A stretch of 64,000 bases of DNA from Reichenbachiella faecimaris (GTDB lineage Bacteria; Bacteroidota; Bacteroidia; Cytophagales; Cyclobacteriaceae). Positions 19,225 to 29,474 of this stretch are shown here, in pieces. Numbering within the stretch: the first letter of the stretch is position 1; each line of letters begins with the position of its first letter. Made by a program: the position numbers and the translations under genes. The stretch is taken from positions 62,001-126,000 of the forward strand of contig NZ_FWYF01000003.1 in NCBI RefSeq assembly GCF_900176375.1, in the 5' to 3' direction. The notes beneath the pieces were generated by a model. That model was not told where the DNA came from and searched no databases. It worked only from the letters and a program-made list of their open reading frames with translations.

Positions 19225-20502
19225 ATGAAAAATTGCTTGCTGGTCTTCCTGACCCTACTATCTATTCAGTTAAAAGCTCAAAAAGTGTATGTACACTGTG
19301 GGAGTCTAATAGACGGCTATTCGGACAAACCTATTCTGGCGCACACAGTGATTATCTTAGATGATAGGATTCTAGAAATAAAGAAGGGCTATTTAAAACC
19401 AACTGAAGAGGCCAGTTTAATAGACCTAAAGGAGTATACTGTGCTTCCTGGATTGATTGATATGCATGTGCATTTGGAACATGAAACAGGCCTAAATAAA
19501 TACATGAACAAATTCACCCAAAATCCTGAAGACAAAGCTTTCGAATCCGTGGTGTATGCAGAGCGAACCTTAATGGCTGGATTTACTACAGTAAGAGATT
19601 TGGGAGGTTCGGGTGTGAATATTTCATTGCGCAATGCCATAAATAAGGGATTGATTGATGGACCTAGAATATATACAGCTGGAAAAGCATTGGGTGTGAC
19701 TGGTGGGCATGCAGACCCTACCAACGGGTACAGTCAAAAACTCATGGGTAATCCAGGCCCAAAAGATGGTGTGGTCAATGGGGTAGAAGATGCCAGACAG
19801 GCAGTTCGACAGAGATATAAGAATGGCGCAGACCTAATTAAAATAACTGCTACTGGTGGAGTGCTTAGTTTGGCCAAAAATGGTACAGGCCCACATTTTC
19901 AAGAAGATGAAATTCGTGCTATAGTCGAAACGGCCAAAGACTATGGGTTTCACGTGGCTGCTCATGCTCATGGAGATGAAGGCATGCAACGTGCAGTGAG
20001 AGCGGGAGTCACCACCATCGAGCATGGCACCTACATGAGTGAAGAAACCATGCAAATGATGAAGGATAGAAACACTTATTTTATTCCTACACTTTTAGCA
20101 GGAGATTTTGTGGCTGAAAAAGCTGCTGAGGATGGCTATTATCCTGACATCATTGTGCCAAAAGCTGCAGCTGTTGGGCCTCAGATTTTTGACACATACA
20201 AGAAAGCCGTGAAGTTTGGTGTGCCTATGGGATTTGGAACTGATGCGGGCGTCTTTCTGCATGGCGACAACGGAAAGGAGTTTGAGCTAATGGTCGCTGG
20301 TGGGATGTCAGCCATGCAAGCCATCAAATGTGCAACTTCTATCAATGCCGCCATCTTGAATGAATCGGAAAATCTAGGAGGAATCAAGGAGGGAGTCTAT
20401 GCAGACCTGATCGCCATAAAAGGTGATCCAGTGAAAGACATTAAATTATTGCAAGCCATTCCTTTTGTGATGAAAGGTGGAAAGGTGTACAAGTCTGAAT
20501 GA
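19225..20502 (+). CDS. Secreted metal-dependent amidohydrolase (imidazolonepropionase/prolidase-like)
   Basis: The product has 425 residues from the ATG at 19225, which starts a clear signal peptide (KNCLLVFLTLLSIQLKAQ); ATGs at 19189 and 19204 are in frame and would only lengthen the n-region. Metal ligands of the amidohydrolase superfamily are visible: GLIDMHVHLEH, the likely carbamylated Lys in DLIKITATGG, HAHGDEGM, IEHGTYM and the final Asp in GFGTDAGV. This subgroup includes secreted Xaa-Pro dipeptidases and related peptidases or lactamases. It is probably periplasmic and monocistronic; a minus-strand gene ends four bases beyond its stop. The exact substrate is not predictable. Confidence 0.85.
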   Translation: MKNCLLVFLTLLSIQLKAQKVYVHCGSLIDGYSDKPILAHTVIILDDRILEIKKGYLKPTEEASLIDLKEYTVLPGLIDMHVHLEHETGLNKYMNKFTQNPEDKAFESVVYAERTLMAGFTTVRDLGGSGVNISLRNAINKGLIDGPRIYTAGKALGVTGGHADPTNGYSQKLMGNPGPKDGVVNGVEDARQAVRQRYKNGADLIKITATGGVLSLAKNGTGPHFQEDEIRAIVETAKDYGFHVAAHAHGDEGMQRAVRAGVTTIEHGTYMSEETMQMMKDRNTYFIPTLLAGDFVAEKAAEDGYYPDIIVPKAAAVGPQIFDTYKKAVKFGVPMGFGTDAGVFLHGDNGKEFELMVAGGMSAMQAIKCATSINAAILNESENLGGIKEGVYADLIAIKGDPVKDIKLLQAIPFVMKGGKVYKSE

Positions 20503-20505
20503 TGA

Positions 20506-21051
20506 TTATTTGGCAAACATCTCGACAATTACTGAGTTGTCATCATATAGTTTTTCAAGCGTGTAATTATCCAGTTCTAGGCCTCTTTCTTTAGCGAGAA
20601 GCTGAAGTTTGGCTTCTACTTTTTTCGTGTTGGGCATCACCAATGGATGCATAGTCAATGCTGCTTGAAAAGTGGTCTGCCCTTTTATTTCCAGTACTTT
20701 TAGTCCAGCAGGGATCATAGACACTTCGTCTTCGAGCAGCACACCAACAAATCTTCTGCTCTCATATTCTCCCAGCGTGTCATCCTTGTAGTTGATAATG
20801 GATAAGGTGCCTGTCAAGTCGCCATTGGCAATGTATCCTTTCATTTCTTCGAATAAAAAATGTTCTTCTTTGGAGGTTAGACGACCCTTGATTTCCTTAC
20901 CCGCCAAACTGTAGGAATTGTTTTTAGAAACGGCTGTTTGAACTTCTTCAAATCCGCCCAAGCTAAAATAAATGCTAAGCAAAATCACAAACAGTGCTGT
21001 GAACGAGGCGAACCAATAGATGTATTTTTTAGTCTGAGTATTGAGTGGCAT
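20506..21051 (-). CDS. Single-pass membrane protein of unknown function
   Basis: A 181-residue protein with one N-terminal helix (YWFASFTALFVILLSIYFSLG) after a short positively charged start, so the remaining 145 residues probably face the periplasm. The soluble part has alternating strands and an extended segment MIPAGLKVLEIKG. The shape loosely recalls GyrI/effector-binding domains, but I do not recognise a family. It converges with the amidohydrolase gene and follows the HTH-like membrane protein gene in the same direction after about 105 bases. Confidence 0.6.
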   Translation of the reverse strand: MPLNTQTKKYIYWFASFTALFVILLSIYFSLGGFEEVQTAVSKNNSYSLAGKEIKGRLTSKEEHFLFEEMKGYIANGDLTGTLSIINYKDDTLGEYESRRFVGVLLEDEVSMIPAGLKVLEIKGQTTFQAALTMHPLVMPNTKKVEAKLQLLAKERGLELDNYTLEKLYDDNSVIVEMFAK

Positions 21052-21156
21052 ATACTTTTAATTAATGCACAAAATTAAGAAATAATAAAAGGAGGAAATG
21101 AAAAAGACAGGTTGTTGACCTCTGCTTTTGTCACTTTTTTTTGAACGCGCTGAATA

Positions 21157-22293
21157 TTAGGGATTTGGTCTGCAGCTATTTTTTATATATTGATCCACTA
21201 ATAAATAGGTTTTGTTATAACCTAATGGAACCCTGCTTGTTGTTAGTTCGCAATCAAAACTCATTTCATCATTGTCTTTAATTTGATGAAAATCAAAGTG
21301 AGGTACTGGTGCGTCTTGACAGGCTATTGGTCGCGAGAAGTCCTCCAGTCTGCCGGTTGCAATTCTATTCAGTTCGTTTAAAACACTTCTGACTTTGCTT
21401 TCATCATTAAAGTCACCAAGCAATTGTACCCTGGATCGAATTTCTAAGTCGCGGCCTATTACTTTTCCAGACCTGATCACAACTGCAGAATCAATTACAA
21501 ACTCATTTCTAAAAAAAGTATGAACAGTAGCCAACTTTACAAAGTTAGGGTTCTTAGAGAAGTCGAGCCCTTGATAAAAATCCTTGATTTCAGTTGAGCC
21601 ATTTTCGTGTATAAACGAGTCAATGGGCAGTTCTCTTTTGTCGTACCAGATTTCGTGCATTTGATACTCATATCCCTCAAGTGTATTACCATTTCGTGAT
21701 TCACTTTCAGTGCATTTGGCATACATACTTGCTTCCTTGGCTAGGTAGTGGAATCCGTTCTTTTCGATAAAAAATGGAATTTTATAATTTTCCTTGAGCT
21801 TCCATTTGCCCTGATATTTGTAGCATGGGTAGTTACAGTCTTCAGGCAAATCGTCTAGTTTGACATACGGACTGACAAATGAAGTTTCAAACGTCCAGCG
21901 GAGCATTTCATCCCTTTTCGGAATTTTTTCGAGAGACTCCTCGATGCTTGAAATATTGATGATGCCCATCAGTGCGAGCAGAATAAGCACTAACAAAGCT
22001 GTGGCGATAAAAATCCATACTTTGTTTCTTACCCAATCTGTTTTTTTTACTCCTGTTTTAAGTTCTGATTCCAGGTTTTGGATGGTAAGTATTCTATCCA
22101 GATTTTGAATAGCTCGTTGATATTCACCTTCTGTGGCAGTTTTATTTATGAGTCGTGAAAATTGTGCGTCGCTGTAGCCTAGCTCTCTTGAAATATCAGA
22201 GTTGCTCGATTTTTCAAATCTGTGTATCTCTGAATCGTATTTTCCGAAGAGCTTTTTAAGCTTAGAAATGAAGTCTTTGTAGAGTAATTCCAT
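21157..22293 (-). CDS. Membrane protein with HTH-like cytoplasmic N-terminus
   Basis: A 378-residue protein. Residues about 27-70 read SSNSDISRELGYSDAQFSRL..., a helix-turn-helix-like pattern. One membrane helix follows (WIFIATALLVLILLALMGIINI, about 92-113). The remaining 260 residues should be periplasmic, with several Cys (CNYPCYKY, AKCTESES, IACQDAP, SFDCELT, NSCRPNP) that could form disulfides. This layout suggests a membrane-bound one-component regulator. Its start codon diverges from the SusC gene across 213 bases, so control of the SusCD locus is a reasonable guess. I do not recognise the family, and the HTH call is by pattern only. Confidence 0.6.
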   Translation of the reverse strand: MELLYKDFISKLKKLFGKYDSEIHRFEKSSNSDISRELGYSDAQFSRLINKTATEGEYQRAIQNLDRILTIQNLESELKTGVKKTDWVRNKVWIFIATALLVLILLALMGIINISSIEESLEKIPKRDEMLRWTFETSFVSPYVKLDDLPEDCNYPCYKYQGKWKLKENYKIPFFIEKNGFHYLAKEASMYAKCTESESRNGNTLEGYEYQMHEIWYDKRELPIDSFIHENGSTEIKDFYQGLDFSKNPNFVKLATVHTFFRNEFVIDSAVVIRSGKVIGRDLEIRSRVQLLGDFNDESKVRSVLNELNRIATGRLEDFSRPIACQDAPVPHFDFHQIKDNDEMSFDCELTTSRVPLGYNKTYLLVDQYIKNSCRPNP

Positions 22294-22506
22294 GCGAGAA
22301 TAAAAAACTAAGCTAAACTATCTGGGTTAATTTTAATATGCTCAATTGGTGAAATCCAATAAAATTCACTAAAAAGGGATATAATTTTTTGAATTAGGAC
22401 TTTTTCGAATCCAAACCAATACAATTACAAATAATTCAAAACAAAATTCTCAGTTGAATTGCATGATCTACTGGGAGTTTAATACAGATACAAAAAACAA
22501 AATTCT

Positions 22507-25500
22507 ATGATTAAAGCACTACTAATAAGAGTTTGGTGTATGGGTTTGTTTCTGTTTGCCTATCAGGCGAATGCACAGCAGCAAATACAAGGCACCGTGA
22601 AAGACTCGTATGGAGAATCGCTCATTGGAGTGACGATACTAGAGCAAGGCACTACCAATGGTACTATTACGGACATTGATGGAAACTACATGATAACAGT
22701 GGCTGGTTCAGAATCTATTCTAGCCTTTAGCTATGTTGGGTACAAAAAGGAAAACAGATCAGTAGGATCGCTATCAAGGATTGATCTTGTTCTAACTGAG
22801 GATTCAGAGCAGTTAGAAACAGTGGTCGTGACAGCCTTGGGGTTTGAACAGAAACAAGATGATTTGGGATATGCTACCTCTGTGGTCTCTAATGAGAGCA
22901 TTGCTAAATCTGGTGAATCTACCCTTTTAAATTCCCTTTCAGGTAAATCCTCAGGGATAAGAATTTCCAGAAATTCGGGAGACCCTGGCGCAGGGGCATT
23001 TATTCAAATTAGAGGGTTGTCTTCTGTTACTCGAAATTCACAACCGTTGATCGTTGTAGATGGCGTGCCAATAAGTAATGCCTCAAGAGGAAACAACGAA
23101 GGAATTGCTCAACAGTCCAGATTGAATGATATAAACCCCAATGACATTGAGTCAGTATCCGTCTTGAAGGGTGCAAGTGCGGCAGCGCTTTGGGGCACTC
23201 AGGCACTAGGAGGGGTGATTATGATTAAAACTAAGTCTGGCAAATATAATCAAGACCTCCAGGTCAGTTTCAAATCGAGCTACTCGGTAGATGTGATCAA
23301 CAGAAAGTATCCTCTTCAAACCAAATTTGGCCAAGGAAACAATGGAGTTTGGGCACCAAACGTAGTGGACTCCTGGGGAGATAAAATTTCGGACAGAACA
23401 GGAGGAGAGGATGAACTAGATACCTCTGGTGAATATTTCATGGATCAGAACGGAAAAGTCTGGTACCCAGTCGTATCCAAAAATTCACAAACAATTTATG
23501 ATGATTTTAATTTTGATCAAATTTTTCAAAACGGTCATTTTTGGGAGAACAACATAAGCCTCACTGCTGGCAATGACAAAGGCAATATATTTTTTAGCAT
23601 AGGTGATATGAATCAGGAGGGGATCATCAAAAACAACTCTGATTATCGAAGAACCACAGTTCGGACCAATGCAGAGTATCTGATGACCAGCAAGCTCAGA
23701 ATCAATGCCAATTCAACATATATCAAAACAAAGTCAAACAGAATACGACGAGGGGCAAGTTCGTCGGGTCTTTATTTAGGCTTGTTGCGTACGGCACCCG
23801 ATTTTGACAACTCAGGGTATAGGGGGTCATATTTTGGCCCGGGAAATGTGGCTCCAATTGTGAATAGACATAGATCCTATCGGAATCCGGTTGGTAGTTC
23901 AGGTTCAGCAGGATACAACAATCCTTCTTGGACAATCAATGAACAACAAGACTTGGCAGAAGTAGATCGCTTCATAAATACTTTCAAACTTACCTATTCG
24001 CCTACGACTTGGTTAGATTTAATTGGCAGAGTAGGGATTGATCACTATAGCGAAGAAAGAGAACAATTTTATACACCTGGTTCAGCAGCTGGAGCATTCG
24101 GCACAGGGTTGTTTAGCAATGAGACGGCAGTCAATGCGATCTTCAATATGGACTACATAGCCAAGGCCTCCAAGAGTTTTGGCGACAATTTTTCTGGTAC
24201 ATTGCTGGTCGGGTTCAACTACAACAATAGAAGAACTCAGGTGGATGGAAGTGAGATCAACAACTTTATTCAATATGCTGATGTAGCAGGTATTACTAGA
24301 GATATAGACAATGCCCTGCCAGAAAACAGATCTGTAGCTAGTTCTTATGGCTCAGAGCGAACGGTTGGGACTTATTCGGAGTTGACCGTTTCGGCCTATG
24401 ATATGCTATTCGCTACGGGTACTGTTAGAGCAGAATCTGCCTCTACTTTTGGTGACGCGGATAACACCTTTGTTTTCCCCTCAGTGACATTAGCTTGGAA
24501 ATTTTCTGAATTGCTCGATTTTGACTTTTTGTCTTTTGGTAAGTTGAGAGGATCCTATGGCGAAGTAGGAGTGCAACCAGCAAGATATAGTACATCCAAT
24601 GTATTTGTGTCACCAACATACGCTGATTCTTATGGTGGCGGATTGTCGCTTGGTCTGTATGGAAATGGAGGGTTTGTGCCTAGCACGAATAGAGGTAATC
24701 CAAGCCTAAAGCCAGAGCGGAAAAAAGAATTTGAAGTAGGTTCAGATCTTCGGTTTTTGGGTGATCGTTTGTCTTTGAGTGGGACATATTTCAATAACAC
24801 CACGTCCGATGTATTATTGGATTTTCCTGTCGCAAACAGCCGGGGTTATGATGAAATCTATGCGAATGCAGCAGAAATTAAGAATAGTGGTGTGGAGCTG
24901 GATTTGGGCTATACTGTACTAAGAACTAGCCATCTATCATGGCAACTGAACTTTATCTATACACAAGTTGACAATGAAGTAACGGATTTAGTCGGGGTAG
25001 AATCACTGGAGCTTGGTGGTCTATCAGCAGTGAATAATCGCGTAGTAGAAGGTCAACCACATGGTATTCTTTGGGGCTCTCGAACGCTTAGAGACGATGA
25101 CGGGAATATCGTTTACGACGCTTTTGGTTTTCCAGAACAAGATGAAGAAGAGGGGATTATTGGCGATCCCAATCCAGACTGGCAGGGTTCAATAATTTCA
25201 ACATTAAAATACAAGGGATTTACGCTTTCGGCTCTTTTTGAGACTTACCAAGGGGCAGATATTTATGCCGGAACTAAATCGGCACTGTATGATTTGGGCA
25301 GATGGGAGGATTCAGGCCTAGAAACAACTGCTAATCAAAACCTGCTCGATTATAATGGCAATGTGATCCTCGCTGGAACTACTTTCAGAGGCACCATTGG
25401 TGACTTTGGTGCTGGCCCCGTGGCGTTGACTCAACCTTGGTACTCAGGTGATGGTGGTTTTTTCGGCAATGGCAACGACGAACTGTACATTGAAGACGGG

Positions 25501-25743
25501 TCTTGGACTAGACTCAGAGAGCTTAGCTTGTCTTATGCTTTGACATCTCCATGGTTGAAATCTAAAACAGGATTGAGATCAGCTGAAATTTCTGTTACAG
25601 GTAGAAATTTATTGCTATGGACTCCATTCGAAGGCAACGATCCGGATACTAACTTCAGTGGTGTGAGCAGTGGTCGTGGAATTGACTATTTCAACAACCC
25701 AGGAACCAAGTCCTACATCTTCACACTTTTGTTAAACTTTTAA
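22507..25743 (+). CDS. SusC/RagA-type TonB-linked outer-membrane transporter
   Basis: A 1078-residue protein. The signal peptide ends at QANAQ; residues about 27-110 are the carboxypeptidase-like domain (IQGTVKDSYGESLIGVTILEQG, ITDIDGNYMI); then comes the SusC linker ETVVVTALG and the plug (NSLSGKSSGIRI, IQIRGLSS, LIVVDGVPIS, SVLKGASAAALWGTQALGGVI). The long barrel ends with Phe. The SusD partner begins 11 bases after its stop. SusCD complexes form bag-like importers for oligomeric nutrients. The cargo is not obviously a glycan, because the downstream genes encode esterase-like enzymes and a carboxylate transporter. Confidence 0.95.
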   Translation: MIKALLIRVWCMGLFLFAYQANAQQQIQGTVKDSYGESLIGVTILEQGTTNGTITDIDGNYMITVAGSESILAFSYVGYKKENRSVGSLSRIDLVLTEDSEQLETVVVTALGFEQKQDDLGYATSVVSNESIAKSGESTLLNSLSGKSSGIRISRNSGDPGAGAFIQIRGLSSVTRNSQPLIVVDGVPISNASRGNNEGIAQQSRLNDINPNDIESVSVLKGASAAALWGTQALGGVIMIKTKSGKYNQDLQVSFKSSYSVDVINRKYPLQTKFGQGNNGVWAPNVVDSWGDKISDRTGGEDELDTSGEYFMDQNGKVWYPVVSKNSQTIYDDFNFDQIFQNGHFWENNISLTAGNDKGNIFFSIGDMNQEGIIKNNSDYRRTTVRTNAEYLMTSKLRINANSTYIKTKSNRIRRGASSSGLYLGLLRTAPDFDNSGYRGSYFGPGNVAPIVNRHRSYRNPVGSSGSAGYNNPSWTINEQQDLAEVDRFINTFKLTYSPTTWLDLIGRVGIDHYSEEREQFYTPGSAAGAFGTGLFSNETAVNAIFNMDYIAKASKSFGDNFSGTLLVGFNYNNRRTQVDGSEINNFIQYADVAGITRDIDNALPENRSVASSYGSERTVGTYSELTVSAYDMLFATGTVRAESASTFGDADNTFVFPSVTLAWKFSELLDFDFLSFGKLRGSYGEVGVQPARYSTSNVFVSPTYADSYGGGLSLGLYGNGGFVPSTNRGNPSLKPERKKEFEVGSDLRFLGDRLSLSGTYFNNTTSDVLLDFPVANSRGYDEIYANAAEIKNSGVELDLGYTVLRTSHLSWQLNFIYTQVDNEVTDLVGVESLELGGLSAVNNRVVEGQPHGILWGSRTLRDDDGNIVYDAFGFPEQDEEEGIIGDPNPDWQGSIISTLKYKGFTLSALFETYQGADIYAGTKSALYDLGRWEDSGLETTANQNLLDYNGNVILAGTTFRGTIGDFGAGPVALTQPWYSGDGGFFGNGNDELYIEDGSWTRLRELSLSYALTSPWLKSKTGLRSAEISVTGRNLLLWTPFEGNDPDTNFSGVSSGRGIDYFNNPGTKSYIFTLLLNF

Positions 25744-25754
25744 TCAACAGAACA

Positions 25755-27182
25755 ATGAAAAGTATATTTAGTATAAAAAATATTTGGGCATTGTCTCTTT
25801 TGCTTGGGGCATGTAGTGGTTTGGTAGAGGATTTGAATGACAATCCGAACAGCCCAATTACCGCACCTTATCAGAATATTTTAACAGGGGCAGAAGTTGG
25901 TAATATTGTGCTACAGACTGGAGAGACTGCCCGAAGAGCGGGTATCTTTTGTGGATACTATACAGGTATTGATAGACAGCATCAAGGATTTAGCACCTAT
26001 ACGGTTACTACAAGCGACTTTGATGCACTATGGGATGACGCTTTTGTAAATACCTTGAGGAATGCAAGAATAACCGAGGAAGTTGCACTCGAAGCAGGCA
26101 TAGAAGGAGTTACTAAAGGGATTACTCAAGTGCTTCAGGCCATGGCTTTTGGTACAGCTACTTCTCTATATGGTGATATTCCATTCGATGAAGCTGCGTT
26201 CGAATTTGAAAACCCAACTTATGAAGATCAGGTTCAGGTTTATGGTAAGATTCAAATGTTACTAGATGCAGCGATCATCAATTTACAAACAGGAACAGGA
26301 AGACCAGCAGCAGGTTCGGAAATATATTTAGACGGAGATCCAGTAGCATGGATAGAAGTAGCCAACTCCTTGAAGGCACGGTACTACATGCATACCAAGG
26401 AATATGCGAACGCCTATGGTGCAGCCTCTGTAGGTATATCTTCTATGGCTCGTTCCTTGTATGCGCCACACGGTACTGGAGCGGATGAGTCTAATCTCAG
26501 CTATCAATTTTTTGCCGTGGAGGTTCGTGGAGCAGATCTGATTGTATCCGATTTTATGGCCAGTATGGTAGCTCCTGATGGGGCGATCAGCCCTGATATT
26601 ACTAATTATCGAGGAAATGCTAAGACCAACGAAACTGCCAGATTCAATTTTCTCTTTCAGGTCAATTCTGCAGGTGTTCAACCCAACACTGGAGATGGCT
26701 GGGCTTCCCAAACTGCTTCAGCACCCTTGATTACTTACGAAGAGAATCTATTGATTTTGGCTGAAGCGGGGCTAAGAAGTGCTGGATTTGCTACTGGACT
26801 CACACACCTCAATGACTTTAGAATTTTTATGGCATCTGGCGGTTATATGACCAATGCAGATCTGGCTCAGATTCAGTATGATATATATGTCACAGCCGAC
26901 TTTCAGGCAGGAGGTATGGAAAATATAGACGGACTTTCTGTAGACAACGCCTTACTGCGTGAGGTTTTGGAAGAGAGGTATGTGACTTTGTTTGGACAAA
27001 TAGAAGGATTTTCGGATACTAGACGAACTCTGGGCGAATCAGCAGTTAGAGTTCCTGTTGTACCTAATGAAGGCACTGATCTTCCTGGTCGTTTTATATA
27101 TCCACAGTCTGAAATAGACAGAAATAGCAGTACGCCTAATCCTTTGCCTGGCTTATTCGATCCTACTACGGTCAACTTATAA
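25755..27182 (+). CDS. SusD/RagB-family nutrient-binding lipoprotein
   Basis: A 475-residue lipoprotein (ALSLLLGACSG). It has the helical TPR-like framework of the SusD-like_2 group: DLNDNPNSPITAPYQNILTGAEVGN at the start, LQAMAFGTATSLYGDIPFDEA, DPVAWIEVANSLKARYYMHTK, ITYEENLLILAEAG and LREVLEERYVTLFGQIEGFSDTRR near the end. It forms the surface lid of the SusC transporter encoded directly upstream. The gene is in a tight run continuing into the SGNH hydrolase gene 15 bases later. Confidence 0.93.
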   Translation: MKSIFSIKNIWALSLLLGACSGLVEDLNDNPNSPITAPYQNILTGAEVGNIVLQTGETARRAGIFCGYYTGIDRQHQGFSTYTVTTSDFDALWDDAFVNTLRNARITEEVALEAGIEGVTKGITQVLQAMAFGTATSLYGDIPFDEAAFEFENPTYEDQVQVYGKIQMLLDAAIINLQTGTGRPAAGSEIYLDGDPVAWIEVANSLKARYYMHTKEYANAYGAASVGISSMARSLYAPHGTGADESNLSYQFFAVEVRGADLIVSDFMASMVAPDGAISPDITNYRGNAKTNETARFNFLFQVNSAGVQPNTGDGWASQTASAPLITYEENLLILAEAGLRSAGFATGLTHLNDFRIFMASGGYMTNADLAQIQYDIYVTADFQAGGMENIDGLSVDNALLREVLEERYVTLFGQIEGFSDTRRTLGESAVRVPVVPNEGTDLPGRFIYPQSEIDRNSSTPNPLPGLFDPTTVNL

Positions 27183-27197
27183 ACTAATCATATAGTA

Positions 27198-27974
27198 ATG
27201 ATACAATTGATTAAAAGACAAAAAATATGGTTGTTAATTGTTTTGGTGACGTGGACATCGTTTGTCCACGCTCAGAAGAAAGACACTCTGCGAGTACTTT
27301 TTGTAGGAAATAGTTTCACTTATTTTTTCAATCTTCCTCAGGTGGTTTCATCTATGGCAGAGACACAAGGCCAAGTTATTATCACTAGGCAGTCCACTGT
27401 AGGAGGCTCCAATTTGGAGCAACACTGGAAAGGAGAAAAAGGTACCAAAACACGTGAGATATTAGACAATGGACAGTGGGATTATGTGGTTTTTAACAAC
27501 CATAGTTCGAGTGCTATTGATACGCCAGAGAGTTTTATGGACTATGGTCAAAAGTTTGCTAAGTTGGTGAGACAAAAAGGAGCTGAACCCGTTTGGATGA
27601 TGACCTGGGCCTACAAATCGAATCCGTTGATGCAGGATGCCATTACTGAGGCGTACAAAAAGTTGGCTTCAATCACCAAATCTGATTATGTACCCTGTGG
27701 CCCTCTGTATGCTAGTGTCCGAAGTCTGAGACCAGATATGGAATTATTTCATGATGACAAACATCCGTCTTCGAATGGTACTTATCTTTTAGGCTTGGCG
27801 TTTTACAAATATTTCTTTGGGTTGGAAACTAATGGTATCCCTGAAAGGCTAACAACCACAGACATTGATGGAGAAAAGTTATACTTGATATTCATGACAC
27901 CATCTGATGCTGACTTCTTGCAAAAATTGGTGGATGATTTCACTATTTCAGAAAGGAGAAGTGCTGATGAATAA
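27198..27974 (+). CDS. Exported SGNH-type hydrolase (DUF4886-like)
   Basis: A 258-residue protein with a signal peptide (WLLIVLVTWTSFVHAQ). The SGNH signature is RVLFVGNSFTYFFNLP with Ser39 as nucleophile; like the other SGNH protein in this window, it has Asn in place of the GDSL Asp. Later blocks are WDYVVFNNHSS and HDDKHPSSNGTYL, which supplies the catalytic Asp/His. It should be a periplasmic or cell-surface esterase. The gene lies between susD and a DASS transporter, and its stop overlaps the transporter's start by eight bases (ATGAATAA), so both are translationally coupled. The product of its reaction may therefore be what that transporter imports. Confidence 0.82.
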   Translation: MIQLIKRQKIWLLIVLVTWTSFVHAQKKDTLRVLFVGNSFTYFFNLPQVVSSMAETQGQVIITRQSTVGGSNLEQHWKGEKGTKTREILDNGQWDYVVFNNHSSSAIDTPESFMDYGQKFAKLVRQKGAEPVWMMTWAYKSNPLMQDAITEAYKKLASITKSDYVPCGPLYASVRSLRPDMELFHDDKHPSSNGTYLLGLAFYKYFFGLETNGIPERLTTTDIDGEKLYLIFMTPSDADFLQKLVDDFTISERRSADE

Positions 27975-29448
27975 GAAAAATAGAGATCGAATCGCTCTCT
28001 TCTTAGGGCCAGCTCTTTTTATTGCAAGTCAGCTTTTAGATAGGCCTGCTCATATGAGTCAGGAGGCCTATAGTGTCTTTGGGGCTACTTTGTGGATAGC
28101 TGCCTGGTGGATATTCGAAGCGGTACCCATTGCAGTTACGGCTTTGCTGCCTATCGTGCTATTTCCCATGACTGGCGCCTTAGACATAGCATCTACCACT
28201 ACCGCTTTTGGGCACAAGTATATTTTTCTATACATGGGTGGGTTTATACTGGCTATTGCGATTGAAAAATGGGGTTTGCATAAACGTGTGGCTTTGCACA
28301 TCATTAATTTGATAGGCACCAATATTCAAAAGATCATATTAGGATTTATGGTAGCCACGGGTTTTTTGTCCATGTGGATATCTAATACCGCTACATCCGT
28401 CATGATGCTGCCAATTGGAATGGCTATTGTCTCTCAGTTCAAAAGAAATGAGGGTCAGGGGGGAAATCAAGGAGAGAAGTTTGGAAAGGCACTGATGTTG
28501 GCCATAGCTTATAGCGCATCTATTGGCGGTTTGGCTACCTTGATTGGTACGCCTCCTAATCTAGTACTGGCAGGGATTCTAGAAGAGCTGTATCATGTGA
28601 AACTGACTTTTTTTCAATGGCTCAAATTTGGGCTTCCCGCTTCGGTCATGTTGATACTAATCTGTTGGAGATACCTGACGAAATATTCATTCAAATTTGA
28701 TAATAATCAATTCCCTGGAGGAACGGTAGAAATCAAGCGAATGCTGACAGACTTAGGAAAAATTAGCTACGAGGAAAAGTCTGTATTAATTGTGTTTGCT
28801 TTTACAGCTATGGCTTGGATATTCAGATCGCTGTTGCAAAAGGTTATGCCGGGTCTGGATGATTCTATCATTGCAATAATTGCCGGGATTGTCCTATTTA
28901 CTTTGCCTGCAAAAAGTCAAAAAAGAAAACTGATCACTTGGGAAGAAGCAGTGAAATTGCCTTGGGGGATTATTCTACTTTTTGGTGGAGGTATGGCTTT
29001 GGCCAAAGGCTTTACTAGTACAGGTTTGGCTGAGTGGATTGCCATGCAGATGGCTCAATTGCAAGGACTGAAAATGATTGTCTTGATGTTGATACTGGTT
29101 GCGATGGTCAATTTTTTGACCGAGATCACTTCAAATTTGGCAACTACGGCCATGTTGTTGCCAGTATTGGCGCCTATGGCTTTTGCATTTGATCTTCATC
29201 CGTTTATGATTATGGCATCGGTCACGTTGGCTGCTTCATGCGCATTTATGTTGCCTGTAGCCACACCACCCAATGCGGTTGTTTTTGGATCAGGTTATCT
29301 GAGAATTCGAGATATGGTTAGATCAGGAGTGGTGATGAACATCATTTCTATTATTCTGATTACAGTCTTTACTTACTTTTTACTCCCTTATTTATGGGAA
29401 TTCGACCCAACTTCTTTCCCAAAGGCATTTAAGGCTTTTCTGGATTGA
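27967..29448 (+). CDS. DASS/SLC13-family sodium:carboxylate (anion) symporter
   Basis: A 493-residue inner-membrane protein from the ATG at 27967 (MNKKNRDRIALFLGP); an earlier in-frame start at 27907 lies within the SGNH gene. About 11-12 hydrophobic helices are visible. Both family SNT motifs are present: ISNTATSVMMLP around residue 140 and TSNLATTAMLLP around residue 390. Members import succinate, malate, fumarate, citrate or sulfate with sodium. The position between a SusCD system and hydrolases, and just ahead of pckA, favours a di- or tricarboxylate. No sulfate-assimilation genes are near. Confidence 0.88.
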   Translation: MNKKNRDRIALFLGPALFIASQLLDRPAHMSQEAYSVFGATLWIAAWWIFEAVPIAVTALLPIVLFPMTGALDIASTTTAFGHKYIFLYMGGFILAIAIEKWGLHKRVALHIINLIGTNIQKIILGFMVATGFLSMWISNTATSVMMLPIGMAIVSQFKRNEGQGGNQGEKFGKALMLAIAYSASIGGLATLIGTPPNLVLAGILEELYHVKLTFFQWLKFGLPASVMLILICWRYLTKYSFKFDNNQFPGGTVEIKRMLTDLGKISYEEKSVLIVFAFTAMAWIFRSLLQKVMPGLDDSIIAIIAGIVLFTLPAKSQKRKLITWEEAVKLPWGIILLFGGGMALAKGFTSTGLAEWIAMQMAQLQGLKMIVLMLILVAMVNFLTEITSNLATTAMLLPVLAPMAFAFDLHPFMIMASVTLAASCAFMLPVATPPNAVVFGSGYLRIRDMVRSGVVMNIISIILITVFTYFLLPYLWEFDPTSFPKAFKAFLD

Positions 29449-29474
29449 CAATAAGAAACAAAACGAACGATACG

